Assembly: GCF_020523965.1 (NCBI RefSeq)
Contig: NZ_JAJAPX010000006.1
Coordinates: 248,001 to 312,000 of the forward strand
Direction: 5' to 3'
Source of the DNA: Neotamlana sargassicola
GTDB taxonomy: Bacteria; Bacteroidota; Bacteroidia; Flavobacteriales; Flavobacteriaceae
DNA: 64,000 nucleotides
Positions 44,911 through 54,379 of the stretch are shown here, piece after piece; position 1 is the stretch's first letter; each line of letters starts with the position of its first letter. Both the position numbers and the translations under genes were made by a program. The notes beneath the pieces are model-generated. The model had not been told where the DNA came from. It did no database searches and saw only the letters and a program-made list of their open reading frames with translations.

Positions 44911-45469
44911 ATGAAAACTCAACTAAACTTCAAATACGTTTTTATTTGTTTTACCATTTGTTGTATAACATTTCCCCAAAGTTTTCCCGATTAATTTTTG
45001 CAAAACAAGATAAAAACCTGATAACTCTTTATATACATTCATAATTTACAATATAAACTTCAATTCTAATTTAGCCATTTTAACTGGTTGCGAAACAGGG
45101 AAACCAGTCTTTCAAACTGGTGAATATATGATATCGCTAGCACATACCTTCAATTTTGCAAGAAACGGAAGTATTTTAACTAGCTTATGGAAAATAGACG
45201 AAAAAACAAGTTCCGAAATTTTAAAATTATTTTACAATAACATAAAAAATGGCTTGCCTAAAGATAAAGCCTTGCATTTAGCAAAATTAATTTTTAAAAA
45301 AAAGAATGAGGGTCGTTTATTAACACCATGTTATTGGTCTGGTTCAATTTTAATGGGCAACATAGCTCCCATAGCCCTTAATTCGTATAAAAACCTATTT
45401 ATTTACACCTCAATCATAGTTTCGATTTCTTTAATTCTGTCCATATTAATTTTAAAACGAAAAAAATAA
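44911..45469 (+). pseudogene. Remnant of a TPR-CHAT domain protein with internal deletion
   Basis: The ATG at 44911 opens a signal peptide (KYVFICFTICCITFPQS) and stops after 27 codons at 44994. From about 45056 the frame NSNLAILTGCETGKP continues through MISLAHTFNFARNGSILTSL, WKIDEKTSSEILKLFYNN, PCYWSGSILMGN and a final transmembrane helix. This is the C-terminal third of a CHAT caspase-like peptidase, with the catalytic cysteine in TGCETG. The TPR region and the CHAT histidine, normally several hundred codons, are missing. A standard start at 45128 would give a 113-residue peptide beyond the cysteine, which is unlikely to work. Confidence 0.85.
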
Positions 45470-45565
45470 AAAATTAAGCTCTCTTATTCAAGAGATAAAA
45501 TTTAATAGTTTTTTTATCTTAAATAAACTATTATTTAATAACTTAGGACATAAACACATACACTT

Positions 45566-46024
45566 ATGTCTCGTTTAGAAAATGCCATAAAAAAGCTATA
45601 CATCGCTTTTAATGAAAATACCTTAAATCCAGAATGCTGCAAACAATGTGCTGTTGGAAATATTCTTGACAAAACGGATAGCTGGAAATATTTTTCCGAT
45701 GACCATGGAACAACAAACCTTAATTACGTAGGTCAGGTGAACCAATTAATGGGGAAACGTTTTAATGGTTATACTCCAGAAGAATTACTTAAAATAGAAG
45801 CCACATTTTTAAAGGCCTGTGGTTACCAGCTGCCCTATAGTTACAGAAACAAAAAACCAAATAACCCAGAAGACAAAGATATTTTATTAAAGGGCTTATT
45901 AGAAGTTATTGACCTACTTTATACACTCGATGGAGAAAAAAACATCATAAATTATAACCCATTCTTCTCAAATAAAAAAAGCACTTCCAAATTAAAAAAA
46001 GAAAGCAAAATTATAGAAATATAA
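45566..46024 (+). CDS. Conserved hypothetical protein with ECCKQC motif
   Basis: A 152-residue soluble protein. The N-terminus carries a cysteine motif (NTLNPECCKQCAVGNILDKT), followed by HGTTNLNYVGQVNQLMGKRF, NGYTPEELLKIEATFLKACG and a basic tail. It looks like a flavobacterial family conserved over its whole length, with no signal peptide or catalytic signature I know. The CCxxC could bind a metal or iron-sulfur cluster. It stands alone, intact, just after the decayed locus, from which it is separated by the small stem CTCTTATTCAAGAG (about 45480). Confidence 0.7.
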   Translation: MSRLENAIKKLYIAFNENTLNPECCKQCAVGNILDKTDSWKYFSDDHGTTNLNYVGQVNQLMGKRFNGYTPEELLKIEATFLKACGYQLPYSYRNKKPNNPEDKDILLKGLLEVIDLLYTLDGEKNIINYNPFFSNKKSTSKLKKESKIIEI

Positions 46025-46153
46025 AATTATACCTACAAATACGTGTTAACATTTTTTAAAAATAGTGCATTTTATCGATTTTTTTTACCTTTAAACTTGT
46101 TAACTAACAAATAATTTAGTATTTTCGCCTTTGAAAAATTAACCCTCCAAAAA

Positions 46154-47653
46154 ATGCAAAGCTCTAAGAACGTACTTTCAATGAATGAAAAAGAATTTTA
46201 TTTAGATTTTATACAAAGTACTGCTAAAATTGGATTTTGGGAAGTATTTCTTGATAGTAATACAGTTATTTGGAGTCCCGAAACCTATAAAATTCACGAG
46301 TTACCATTATCATACAAACCTAGTGTTAAAGAAGGAATAAACTTTTATAAAGAAGGATATAGCAGAGACACTATTAGCAAAGCCTTTAAAAATTGTGTTG
46401 AAAAACATGAAAGCTACGATGTGGAATTACAAATAATAACTGCAAGTGGAAAAGAAAAATGGGTGAGAGCTATTGGTAAAGCACAAGTAAATAATGGTAT
46501 TTGTTTTAAAGTATCGGGAGTTTTTCAAGATATAGATGAAAAAACAAAAATTACTACAGAACTCGCCCGAAGAGAACAGTTATTAACTAAAACCTTTGAA
46601 TTAAGTGCCGTTGGAACGGTTACTTTAGATTTAAAAGGTAAATTCCTTGATGCCAATAGAAGCTTTTGTGAGACTTTTGGATATACAAAAAACGAATTAT
46701 TAGCGCTTTCTTTCTTAGATATAACTCACCCTAACGATAAAAATAAGGGCAAGCAAGCCATTATGGATATGATGAACGGTAAGGTAAATTATTTCCAAAC
46801 GGAAAAAAGATACCTAGGAAAAAACGGTAGAACAATTTGGGCTTTTATCTCATCAACTTTAATACGAGATAATAATGGGCAACCGTTGCATTTTGTTACT
46901 CAAATTAACGACATATCGCAAATAAAACGAAGTACTAAAAAAATAGTTAATTTATTAGATACTACCGAAAACCAAAATAAAAGACTTTTAAATTTTGCAC
47001 ATATAGTATCTCACAACTTACGTTCCCATTTCTCTAATTTAAATATGTTATTAGATTTAGCGAAAATGGAAATTCCAGAATCTACAGAAAACGAGATTTA
47101 CCCCTTGTTAAAACAAGCAGTAGACCATTTGGGTGAAACTGTGGATAACCTTAATGAAGTAGCTTCTATAAACACGAAAAAAGACATTAAACTCGAACCT
47201 ATTAGTTTATTACCTACTATAAATAATATTGCCAATAGTATTGCTGCCCAAATTATTGCCACAAACGCAAAATTATCAATTAATGTCGACGATAATATAA
47301 CGGTAATGGCCATACCAGCCTACCTAGATAGTATTATTTTAAACTTTTTAACGAACGCTATTAAATATAAAAAACCCAATGACAATCCTGTAATTGATAT
47401 CAATGCAGAAATTAAAAACAATTTTGTAATTTTGAAAATACGTGATTACGGAATGGGAATTGATTTACAAAAATATGGTGAAAAACTATTTGGAATGTAT
47501 AAAACCTTTCATAAGCATAAAGACTCTAGAGGCATAGGTTTATTCATTACCAAAAACCAAATTGAAGCCATTGGAGGTCAAGTTCAAGTAGAAAGTGAAG
47601 TAAATTTAGGTACAACATTTATTGTGAAATTAAAAAATTATGAAAAAAATTGA
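46154..47653 (+). CDS. PAS-domain sensor histidine kinase
   Basis: A 499-residue soluble kinase. It has two PAS domains: the first (~residues 15-135) with IGFWEVFLDSNTVIWSPETY, the second (~140-260) with DANRSFCETFGYTKNELLAL and the PAC segment FVTQINDIS. The phosphoacceptor box is the atypical HIVSHNLRSHFSNLNMLLDL, common in flavobacteria. The ATPase domain shows LNFLTNAIKYKK, DYGMGIDL and SRGIGLFITKNQ. It has no membrane helix. Its end overlaps the response regulator by 14 bases. Upstream is TTTTATCGATTTTT (about 46071), related to the palindrome at 12354. Confidence 0.93.
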   Translation: MQSSKNVLSMNEKEFYLDFIQSTAKIGFWEVFLDSNTVIWSPETYKIHELPLSYKPSVKEGINFYKEGYSRDTISKAFKNCVEKHESYDVELQIITASGKEKWVRAIGKAQVNNGICFKVSGVFQDIDEKTKITTELARREQLLTKTFELSAVGTVTLDLKGKFLDANRSFCETFGYTKNELLALSFLDITHPNDKNKGKQAIMDMMNGKVNYFQTEKRYLGKNGRTIWAFISSTLIRDNNGQPLHFVTQINDISQIKRSTKKIVNLLDTTENQNKRLLNFAHIVSHNLRSHFSNLNMLLDLAKMEIPESTENEIYPLLKQAVDHLGETVDNLNEVASINTKKDIKLEPISLLPTINNIANSIAAQIIATNAKLSINVDDNITVMAIPAYLDSIILNFLTNAIKYKKPNDNPVIDINAEIKNNFVILKIRDYGMGIDLQKYGEKLFGMYKTFHKHKDSRGIGLFITKNQIEAIGGQVQVESEVNLGTTFIVKLKNYEKN

Positions 47654-48038
47654 TGTTGCTTGTATAATCGATGACGACCCTATATTTATTTATAGTGTTA
47701 AAAAATTAATGAAACTAGCAAACTTTTGCGAGTCTTTTATGATATTTAATAACGGCCAAGAAGCAATAAATAATTTAACGCCTATTTTAGAATCTGGTGA
47801 AAATATGCCCAACGTTATTTTACTAGATTTAAATATGCCTATTATGGATGGCTGGGAATTTCTTGATGAATTCACAAAAATAAAAGCTCACAAGGAAGTG
47901 GTTATTTACGTAGTAAGTTCTTCAATCGATCCTCAGGATAAAAACAGATTAAAAACCTACGAAGCCGTTTCAAAATTTATAATTAAACCAATAAATGTAG
48001 AATTACTAGCAAAAATTTCAGAAGAACTAATTGCTTAA
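47640..48038 (+). CDS. Single-domain response regulator
   Basis: A 132-residue CheY/Rcp1-like receiver: acidic pocket IIDDDPIFIYSVK, phospho-aspartate in ILLDLNMPIMDGWEFLDEF, threonine/serine position in VVSSSIDPQDK and lysine in KFIIKPINVE. It has no output domain. The 14-base overlap with the PAS kinase makes it the kinase's partner; the next protein in the chain is not encoded here. Confidence 0.94.
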   Translation: MKKIDVACIIDDDPIFIYSVKKLMKLANFCESFMIFNNGQEAINNLTPILESGENMPNVILLDLNMPIMDGWEFLDEFTKIKAHKEVVIYVVSSSIDPQDKNRLKTYEAVSKFIIKPINVELLAKISEELIA

Positions 48039-48058
48039 TTTTTAAAAATATTTTAAAT

Positions 48059-48093
48059 AAAAAAGCCAACTAATTTATTTAGTTGGCTTTTTT
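48059..48093. terminator. Bidirectional terminator between response regulator and nqrF
   Basis: Stem AAAAGCCAACTAA / TTAGTTGGCTTTT with T runs on both strands, serving the two convergent operons. Confidence 0.92.
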
Positions 48094-48116
48094 GATTCTT
48101 AAACTTAACTTTAATA

Positions 48117-49427
48117 TTATCCACCAAAGTCATCAAATCGAATATGTTCATCTGGAATACCAAAATCCTCACCCATTTTTTGAACGGCTTTGTTCATTAA
48201 TGGTGGTCCACAGAAATATAGTTCTATATCTTCTGGAGACTCATGATGGTTTAAATAATTATCGATTACACAATTGTGAATAAATCCAACAAAACCATCG
48301 CCTTCTTCATCATGAATATCTTTCTTAACCTTCCAGTTATCTTCTGGTAAAGGTTCAGATAATGCTAAGAAGAACTTAAAGTTAGGAAACTTACGCTCTA
48401 ACTCATAAAAATGCTCTAAATAGAACAATTCACGCTTAGAACGTCCACCATACCAATAAGTAACTGTTCTTCCTGTTTCTAACGTCTTAAATAAGTGATA
48501 TAAATGCGAACGCATTGGTGCCATACCAGCACCACCACCAACGTAAAGCATTTCTGAATCACTTTCGTTAATAAAGAACTCTCCATAAGGACCAGAAATA
48601 GTTACTTTATCACCTTGCTTTCTTGAGAAAATATAAGATGATGCCACACCTGGATTTACATCCATCCAACCGTTTTTATTTCTATCCCATGGTGGCGTAG
48701 CAATACGCACGTTAAGCATAATATCACGTCCTTCTGCAGGGTAAGAAGCCATAGAATAAGCACGCTCCACTATATCATCATTTTTCATTACTAAAGGCCA
48801 AAGACCAAACTTATCCCATTCTGCTTGAAACTTATCTGGAGTTTCATGCTCTTCTGGATGCGCTGTAATATCTATATCAGAATACTTAATTTCACATTGA
48901 GGAATTTCAATTTGAATATATCCACCTGCTTTGTAGTTCATATCCTCTGGAATACGAACAACAAATTCTTTAATAAATGATGCTACATTGTAGTTTCGTA
49001 CAACTTCTGCTTCCCATTTCTTAATTCCGAATACTTCCTCTGGAATTGTAATGTTCATGTCTTGCTTAACTTTTACTTGACAAGCTAAACGCGCACCATG
49101 TTGTAATTCCTTTCTTGTAAAATGAGGGGTTTCGGTTGGTAAAGCTTCTCCTCCACCTTCTAAAACATGACACTCACATTGTATACAAGTACCACCACCA
49201 CCACAAGCCGATGGTAAAAATATTTTTTGATTACCTAAAGTTGATAATAAACTACCACCTGAGGCTACTTCAATTTCTTTTTCACCATTAATAGTGATTT
49301 TTACTGGACCAGATGGCGATAATTTTTGTTTTACAAATAATAATAACGCCACTAACAACAATGTAATTACTAAAAAAGCACTTACTGTTGCAATAACGGT
49401 TCCTAATGTTCCTGCTGCTAAAATCAT
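48117..49427 (-). CDS. nqrF: Na+-translocating NADH:quinone reductase subunit F
   Basis: NADH-oxidising entry subunit of the sodium pump. The 436 residues comprise an N-terminal membrane helix (TVIATVSAFLVITLLLVALL), a plant-type 2Fe-2S ferredoxin domain (CGGGGTCIQCECHVLEGG), an FAD domain (RAYSMASYPAEG) and an NAD domain (YVGGGAGMAPMRSHLYHLF). The C-terminus FDDFGG is normal. It is last in the nqrABCDEF operon, one base after nqrE. Confidence 0.97.
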   Translation of the reverse strand: MILAAGTLGTVIATVSAFLVITLLLVALLLFVKQKLSPSGPVKITINGEKEIEVASGGSLLSTLGNQKIFLPSACGGGGTCIQCECHVLEGGGEALPTETPHFTRKELQHGARLACQVKVKQDMNITIPEEVFGIKKWEAEVVRNYNVASFIKEFVVRIPEDMNYKAGGYIQIEIPQCEIKYSDIDITAHPEEHETPDKFQAEWDKFGLWPLVMKNDDIVERAYSMASYPAEGRDIMLNVRIATPPWDRNKNGWMDVNPGVASSYIFSRKQGDKVTISGPYGEFFINESDSEMLYVGGGAGMAPMRSHLYHLFKTLETGRTVTYWYGGRSKRELFYLEHFYELERKFPNFKFFLALSEPLPEDNWKVKKDIHDEEGDGFVGFIHNCVIDNYLNHHESPEDIELYFCGPPLMNKAVQKMGEDFGIPDEHIRFDDFGG

Positions 49428-49428
49428 A

Positions 49429-50148
49429 TTACTTTATAACTTTTATGTTGTTAGCGACTTCAATGTCTTCTTTTGTATCTTCTTTTTTCTCAATTTTGGC
49501 AGCTTTTTCTTCTGCTGGAGCCTCTTCATCTCCACCTGTAAGCATTCCTCCAAAACTCATAAAACCAATGGCCATTAAACCAGTAATAATAAAAGTAATA
49601 CCTAAACCTCTTAATGGAGCTGGTACGTTAGAGTAACGTATTTTTTCACGTATTGCCGCGATAGCTAAAATGGCTAAAAACCATCCTATTCCAGAAGAAA
49701 TACCATAATTAAATGCTAAGCCTATAGTTTGAATTTCACGAGATTGCATAAATAACGAACCTCCTAAAATCGCACAGTTTACAGCAATAAGCGGTAAAAA
49801 TATACCTAAAGAGTTGTATAAAGATGGTGAAAACTTTTCTACCACAATTTCCACTAATTGTACCATAGTTGCAATAGTTGCAATAAACATGATAAATGAA
49901 AGGAAACTTAAATCGTACTCTGCATATTCTGCCCCTAACCATTTTAAAGCACCTGGTTGTAAAATATATTGGTCTAACAACCAGTTTACAGGCACAGTTA
50001 CAGCTAATACGAAAACTACTGCAGCACCTAAACCAACGGCTGTACTTACTTTTTTAGATACCGCAAGGTAAGAACACATCCCAAGGAACGTGGCAAATAC
50101 CATGTTATCTATAAATATTGATTTGAAAAATAATTCTATATGTTCCAT
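49429..50148 (-). CDS. nqrE: Na+-translocating NADH:quinone reductase subunit E
   Basis: A 239-residue membrane subunit with six predicted helices ([40 protein letters not shown]). Cysteines in MCSYLAV and NCAILGG coordinate the intramembrane iron centre shared with NqrD. It has a ~35-residue charged extension ([20 protein letters not shown]) beyond the usual end, a lineage feature. Confidence 0.96.
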   Translation of the reverse strand: MEHIELFFKSIFIDNMVFATFLGMCSYLAVSKKVSTAVGLGAAVVFVLAVTVPVNWLLDQYILQPGALKWLGAEYAEYDLSFLSFIMFIATIATMVQLVEIVVEKFSPSLYNSLGIFLPLIAVNCAILGGSLFMQSREIQTIGLAFNYGISSGIGWFLAILAIAAIREKIRYSNVPAPLRGLGITFIITGLMAIGFMSFGGMLTGGDEEAPAEEKAAKIEKKEDTKEDIEVANNIKVIK

Positions 50149-50154
50149 ATGATA

Positions 50155-50220
50155 TTAGTTTTTAGTTGCTAGTTGTTAGTTTCTGGCCTAAAAACCATCA
50201 ACCCCTAACCATTAACTAAA
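50155..50220. repeat. Imperfect hairpin repeat between nqrD and nqrE
   Basis: The only sizeable gap in the nqr operon (73 bases). TTAGTT/TAGTTG-rich sequence on the left pairs imperfectly with CAACC/CTAACC/AACTAA on the right around a central GGCC. The 12-mer GCTAGTTGTTAG (50168-50179) also occurs inside valS at 1251-1262. Confidence 0.55.
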
Positions 50221-50221
50221 T

Positions 50222-50866
50222 TTAATCTTCTATTAAATCTTTATTTCTACTACGTTGTACCCAAATAATAATTCCAACAACAATTAACGCCATTGGCGAT
50301 AATAACATGAAGCCATTGTTTTCGTAACCAATAGCATATAATCCTGTTTTCTCAATTGGGTCTCCTAAAACTTTAAATCCTAATAATGTACCAGAACCTA
50401 ATAATTCTCTAAAGAAACCTACTATAACTAGAATTACTCCGTAACCTAAAGCATTACCAATACCATCTAAAAACGAACGCCATGGTCCATTACCTAAAGC
50501 AAAAGCTTCAAAACGTCCCATGATGATACAGTTGGTAATAATTAAACCTACAAATACCGATAGGGTTTTACTTAATTCGTACGAGAAGGCTTTTAAAACT
50601 TGATCTACAATAATTACCAAAGCGGCAACTACAACTAGCTGAACAATAATTCTAATTTTTGAAGGAATAATGTTTCGCATTAACGAGATTACCACGTTAC
50701 CTATACCTAATACAGCCATTACAGACACAGCCATTACAATTGATGCTTTTAACTGAGCAGTAATTGCTAAAGCCGAACAAATACCTAATACCTGAATAGT
50801 AATTGGGTTATTATCTGCTAACGGATCGGTGATTAACTTGGCATCTTTTTTTGATAAAAGTCCCAT
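50222..50866 (-). CDS. nqrD: Na+-translocating NADH:quinone reductase subunit D
   Basis: A 214-residue membrane subunit (six helices) homologous to NqrE in inverted topology. The iron-centre cysteines lie in LGICSALAIT and IITNCIIMGR. It is five bases after nqrC. Confidence 0.96.
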   Translation of the reverse strand: MGLLSKKDAKLITDPLADNNPITIQVLGICSALAITAQLKASIVMAVSVMAVLGIGNVVISLMRNIIPSKIRIIVQLVVVAALVIIVDQVLKAFSYELSKTLSVFVGLIITNCIIMGRFEAFALGNGPWRSFLDGIGNALGYGVILVIVGFFRELLGSGTLLGFKVLGDPIEKTGLYAIGYENNGFMLLSPMALIVVGIIIWVQRSRNKDLIED

Positions 50867-50871
50867 ACGTT

Positions 50872-51624
50872 TTAGTTATTTTTAAGATTATCGAAATAAG
50901 GTTTGTAAAGCTTTAAATCGCTTTTTATCATTGCTGTAACTCCATTACCTGTAATGGTGGCTCCTGCAATTGCATCAACCTCGTTATCGGTTTTGTTTTC
51001 GTTTTTTGGATCAGCATTACCTTTAGCAACATCTACACCTTTAAAGTTTCCGTTGCTATCTAACAAATGCTCTCCAATAAAGTCATCCATAAAGAAGCGT
51101 TCTTTAATATTTGCTCCTAAACCAGGTGTTTCTCCTTTGTGATCGAAATAAGCACCTTGAATAACCATATTTTTATCCACAGAAACATATCCCCAAATGG
51201 CATCCCATAAACCTTTACCGTAAATTGGAATAACATAATATGTTTTACCATCTTTATCGCCTAAGAATATAGGTAACTTTCTTTCATCTGGATTATTTGT
51301 TCCTATTGTTTTTTGTTTTTTAATATCGATAAGGTACGCTTCAGCATCTTCTGTTACATTTCCATTTTGCATTACTAATTGTTTAGTAATATATTTTGAA
51401 AATAGGTCTTGAGCTTCGCTTGCATCAACAAACACAGCGCTACCTTCATCATTATTATTAACACCCATAGCGTACAGAATGTTTTGTTGCTTTTCTATAC
51501 GTTGATTTTCTGAAATTTTTGGAGCTAAAGATGAAGCTGTAAATGCTAATAAAGCTCCTACAATAATTACCATAGCAATGGCAAATATTATGGTATATAC
51601 GTTACTATCTGTTTTATTACTCAT
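50872..51624 (-). CDS. nqrC: Na+-translocating NADH:quinone reductase subunit C
   Basis: A 250-residue subunit with one N-terminal helix (YTIIFAIAMVIIVGALLAFT) and a periplasmic FMN-binding domain. FMN is attached by ApbE to the threonine of VDAIAGATITGNGV. HKGETPGLGANIKERFF is the usual conserved block. Confidence 0.96.
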   Translation of the reverse strand: MSNKTDSNVYTIIFAIAMVIIVGALLAFTASSLAPKISENQRIEKQQNILYAMGVNNNDEGSAVFVDASEAQDLFSKYITKQLVMQNGNVTEDAEAYLIDIKKQKTIGTNNPDERKLPIFLGDKDGKTYYVIPIYGKGLWDAIWGYVSVDKNMVIQGAYFDHKGETPGLGANIKERFFMDDFIGEHLLDSNGNFKGVDVAKGNADPKNENKTDNEVDAIAGATITGNGVTAMIKSDLKLYKPYFDNLKNN

Positions 51625-51628
51625 CTTT

Positions 51629-52855
51629 TTAAGCTGTTTTAACTTTTAAACGTTTCATTCTTTTCTTAACGTTTCCTTGTACCACATAATGATCGATAGT
51701 AGGTGCAAACACATTCATTAAAAGAATGGCTAACATAACACCTTCTGGATACGCAGGGTTGAATACACGAATTAAAATTGAAATGAAACCTACTAGAAAT
51801 CCGTAAACCCATTTTCCTTTATTGGTTTGCGATGCCGTTACTGGATCTGTAGCCATAAACACAGTACCAAAAGCAAAACCACCAATTAATAAATGATGCC
51901 AGAATTCGGTACTCATTAATCCGTAAAACTTGCTGCTTTCTGTAATCCAACCAGAACTTACAACACCATTGAAGATTAAGCCCATTACTATAGCACCAAG
52001 TACTGATGATAACATAATTCTCCAGCTTCCTATTTTAGTGAAGATTAAAAATAAACCTCCTAATAAAATTAATAAAGTAGATGTTTCACCAACCGAACCT
52101 GGAATAAATCCAAAGAACATATCGGCAACAGAATAACCCGCGCCGTTGCTCTGTGCTAAACTACCTAAAATAGTTTCACCAGAAATTACATCAACATTTG
52201 CACCTCCAGCTATTTCTTGAGCACGCTCAACTGCACCGTGAACCCATACTTTATCTCCCGACATCCAAGTTGGATATGCGAAGAATAAAAAAGCACGAAT
52301 AGTTAATGCTGGGTTTAAGATATTCATTCCTGTTCCTCCAAAAACCTCTTTACCTATTACAACACCAAAGGCAACTGCAACAGCAAGCATCCAAAGTGGT
52401 AGATCTACTGGTACAATTAATGGCACAAGCATTCCAGTTACTAAGTAACCTTCTTCAATTTCGTGACCCTTAATTATACAGAAGATAAATTCTATAGCTA
52501 AACCAACTACATACGATACAATAACAAGTGGCAAAATTTTTAATGCGCCTACACCAAGATTCGCTAAAGTCCAAAACTCTGAACTAAAAAACCCTGCTGA
52601 AACTTTACTAATTTCTCCAATTGCAACGTGATGTTGGTAACCAGCGTTAAACATACCAAAAATTAAACACGGTATTAAAGCCATAATTACCGTATTCATG
52701 GTACGTTTTAAATCGTCGGCTGCTTTAATGTGTGTTCCGCCGTGAGTCGTCTCATTCGGCAGATATAAAAAAGTATGAAAACCATTAAATAGCGGTGCTA
52801 TTTTTTTTCCTTTATACTTTTCTTTTAGATTATGTAAGTTATTTTTTAAACTCAT
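51629..52855 (-). CDS. nqrB: Na+-translocating NADH:quinone reductase subunit B
   Basis: A 408-residue membrane subunit with about ten helices that carries covalent FMN, riboflavin and part of the Na+ channel. The ApbE target threonine lies in VISGETILGS. FGGTGMNILNPALTIRAFLF and FMATDPVTASQTNKGK are family signatures. The start overlaps the nqrA stop by one base. Confidence 0.96.
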   Translation of the reverse strand: MSLKNNLHNLKEKYKGKKIAPLFNGFHTFLYLPNETTHGGTHIKAADDLKRTMNTVIMALIPCLIFGMFNAGYQHHVAIGEISKVSAGFFSSEFWTLANLGVGALKILPLVIVSYVVGLAIEFIFCIIKGHEIEEGYLVTGMLVPLIVPVDLPLWMLAVAVAFGVVIGKEVFGGTGMNILNPALTIRAFLFFAYPTWMSGDKVWVHGAVERAQEIAGGANVDVISGETILGSLAQSNGAGYSVADMFFGFIPGSVGETSTLLILLGGLFLIFTKIGSWRIMLSSVLGAIVMGLIFNGVVSSGWITESSKFYGLMSTEFWHHLLIGGFAFGTVFMATDPVTASQTNKGKWVYGFLVGFISILIRVFNPAYPEGVMLAILLMNVFAPTIDHYVVQGNVKKRMKRLKVKTA

Positions 52856-54210
52856 TATCCTATCTCTTTAATCATTAAGTCTAAACCTTCTCTAATAATT
52901 TTTTGATGTGGTTGTTTAGAAACACAAACAAACTCGGTAAGTGCAAAATCTTCTGGTGCTACTTCGTACATTCCTAAAGCTTCCATTTCATCTAAATCTT
53001 TGTACATACAAGCTTTTAGAATTTGCATTGGAAAAATATCTAAAGGAAAAACCTCTTCGTAATTACCAGTTACCACAAACGCGCGGTGTTCACCGTTTGT
53101 ATTTGTATCTAGACTATATTTTTTGTTAGGGTTTAACCAAGAAAAAGTTAATGCTCTAGAAGTAGATACTTTATTAAATACAGGTTTGTTCCATCCAAAA
53201 AAGTCGTAATCATCACCTTCTGGAATTACCGAAATGGTATCACTGTAGTAATCCAAAGCGCCATCGGCTTTAATTTCTTTACCAGAAAGCACATTACCAG
53301 AAATAATACGATCATTTCCAGATTGCTCTACACCTTTATCATAAATCATAGTAGCAACTTCACTTCCAACTACAGTTTTAAAATAACGTGGTTTTTGTAC
53401 CGAAGAACCTACTAAGGCTACAATGCGTTCTGCATTAAACTTACCAGTTAATAATAACTCTCCAATAATCACCAAGTCTTGCGGATTTACCGTCCACACA
53501 ACTTCCCCTTTATTTATCGGATCTATTTTGTTAATTTGAGTACCTACATTCCCTGATGGATGTGGCCCAGATACTTTATGCAATGTTACACCAGATAAAC
53601 CTGCAAGTGGTGAGTTGGAAGACTTCCCAACCGATACATGCACTTTACCTTCGGTAAGTTTTGCTAAAGCCGTAACAGCAGCTTGCAATTCGGCTTCTTT
53701 ACCTTGTAAGGTAAAATCCAAATCAGCAGCAAGCGGTGCAGAAGCATAACCCGAAATAAAAATGGCTTTTGGTGCCTTTTCTGGGTTTGCAATTACATCG
53801 TACGGTCGTTGTTTAACAAACGGCCAGCAACCTGCTTGTAGCAAATGCGATTTAACACTTTCCGCTGTTGCGCCATCAACATCAAACTTACCAAACTCTT
53901 CAAAAGTTTGTGGTTTGCTTGCTTCAATTTTAATAGCATCAATGCGTCTCTTTGGTCCACGTACGATCTCTACAACTTTACCTGAAACTGGCGATACAAA
54001 TTTTACCGCTTCGTTGGCTTTATTATAAAACAAAACACCACCTGCGTTAACAGATGTGCCTTCTTTTGCAACAAGTTTTGGAATAACACCGTGGAAATCT
54101 TCTGGTCTTATGGTGCAGTAGTTGCTTACAACTGCTTGTTCTACAGTTTTTTCAGCTTCACCATTAAGTTTAATGTCCAGACCCTTTTTAATACGAATGT
54201 CGTTTGACAT
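52855..54210 (-). CDS. nqrA: Na+-translocating NADH:quinone reductase subunit A
   Basis: First gene of the operon, 451 residues, the soluble quinone-associated subunit related to RnfC. It has KGLDIKLNGEAEKTVEQAVV at the N-terminus, FVSPVSGKVVEIVRGPKRR, a barrel-sandwich domain, and PFVKQRPYDVIANPEKAPKA. No cysteine clusters are expected in NqrA and none is seen. Confidence 0.96.
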   Translation of the reverse strand: MSNDIRIKKGLDIKLNGEAEKTVEQAVVSNYCTIRPEDFHGVIPKLVAKEGTSVNAGGVLFYNKANEAVKFVSPVSGKVVEIVRGPKRRIDAIKIEASKPQTFEEFGKFDVDGATAESVKSHLLQAGCWPFVKQRPYDVIANPEKAPKAIFISGYASAPLAADLDFTLQGKEAELQAAVTALAKLTEGKVHVSVGKSSNSPLAGLSGVTLHKVSGPHPSGNVGTQINKIDPINKGEVVWTVNPQDLVIIGELLLTGKFNAERIVALVGSSVQKPRYFKTVVGSEVATMIYDKGVEQSGNDRIISGNVLSGKEIKADGALDYYSDTISVIPEGDDYDFFGWNKPVFNKVSTSRALTFSWLNPNKKYSLDTNTNGEHRAFVVTGNYEEVFPLDIFPMQILKACMYKDLDEMEALGMYEVAPEDFALTEFVCVSKQPHQKIIREGLDLMIKEIG

Positions 54211-54249
54211 ATTATCTTTTTGTTGAATTTATTTTTATAAAAATCGCTG

Positions 54250-54257
54250 CAAAAATA
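54250..54257 (-). promoter_or_regulatory. -7 box TATTTTTG of the nqr operon
   Basis: Exact TAnnTTTG on the minus strand, giving a leader of about 35 bases before the nqrA ATG. Confidence 0.5.
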
Positions 54258-54379
54258 CGAAGTAATTCATTTAAAATCTATTTATAATCGCGCTATTAAT
54301 CTATTTATACCAATTCTAAATAACACTTTTTAATTAGGCATAGATTTTGTTTATCTTTACTAAAATTTTAATTTAATTA

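Noticed and set aside
45128-45469. Standalone 113-residue membrane protein
   Set aside because: Its sequence is the tail of a CHAT domain, and coding resemblance extends upstream through the cysteine motif to about 45056; it is a remnant, not a new gene.
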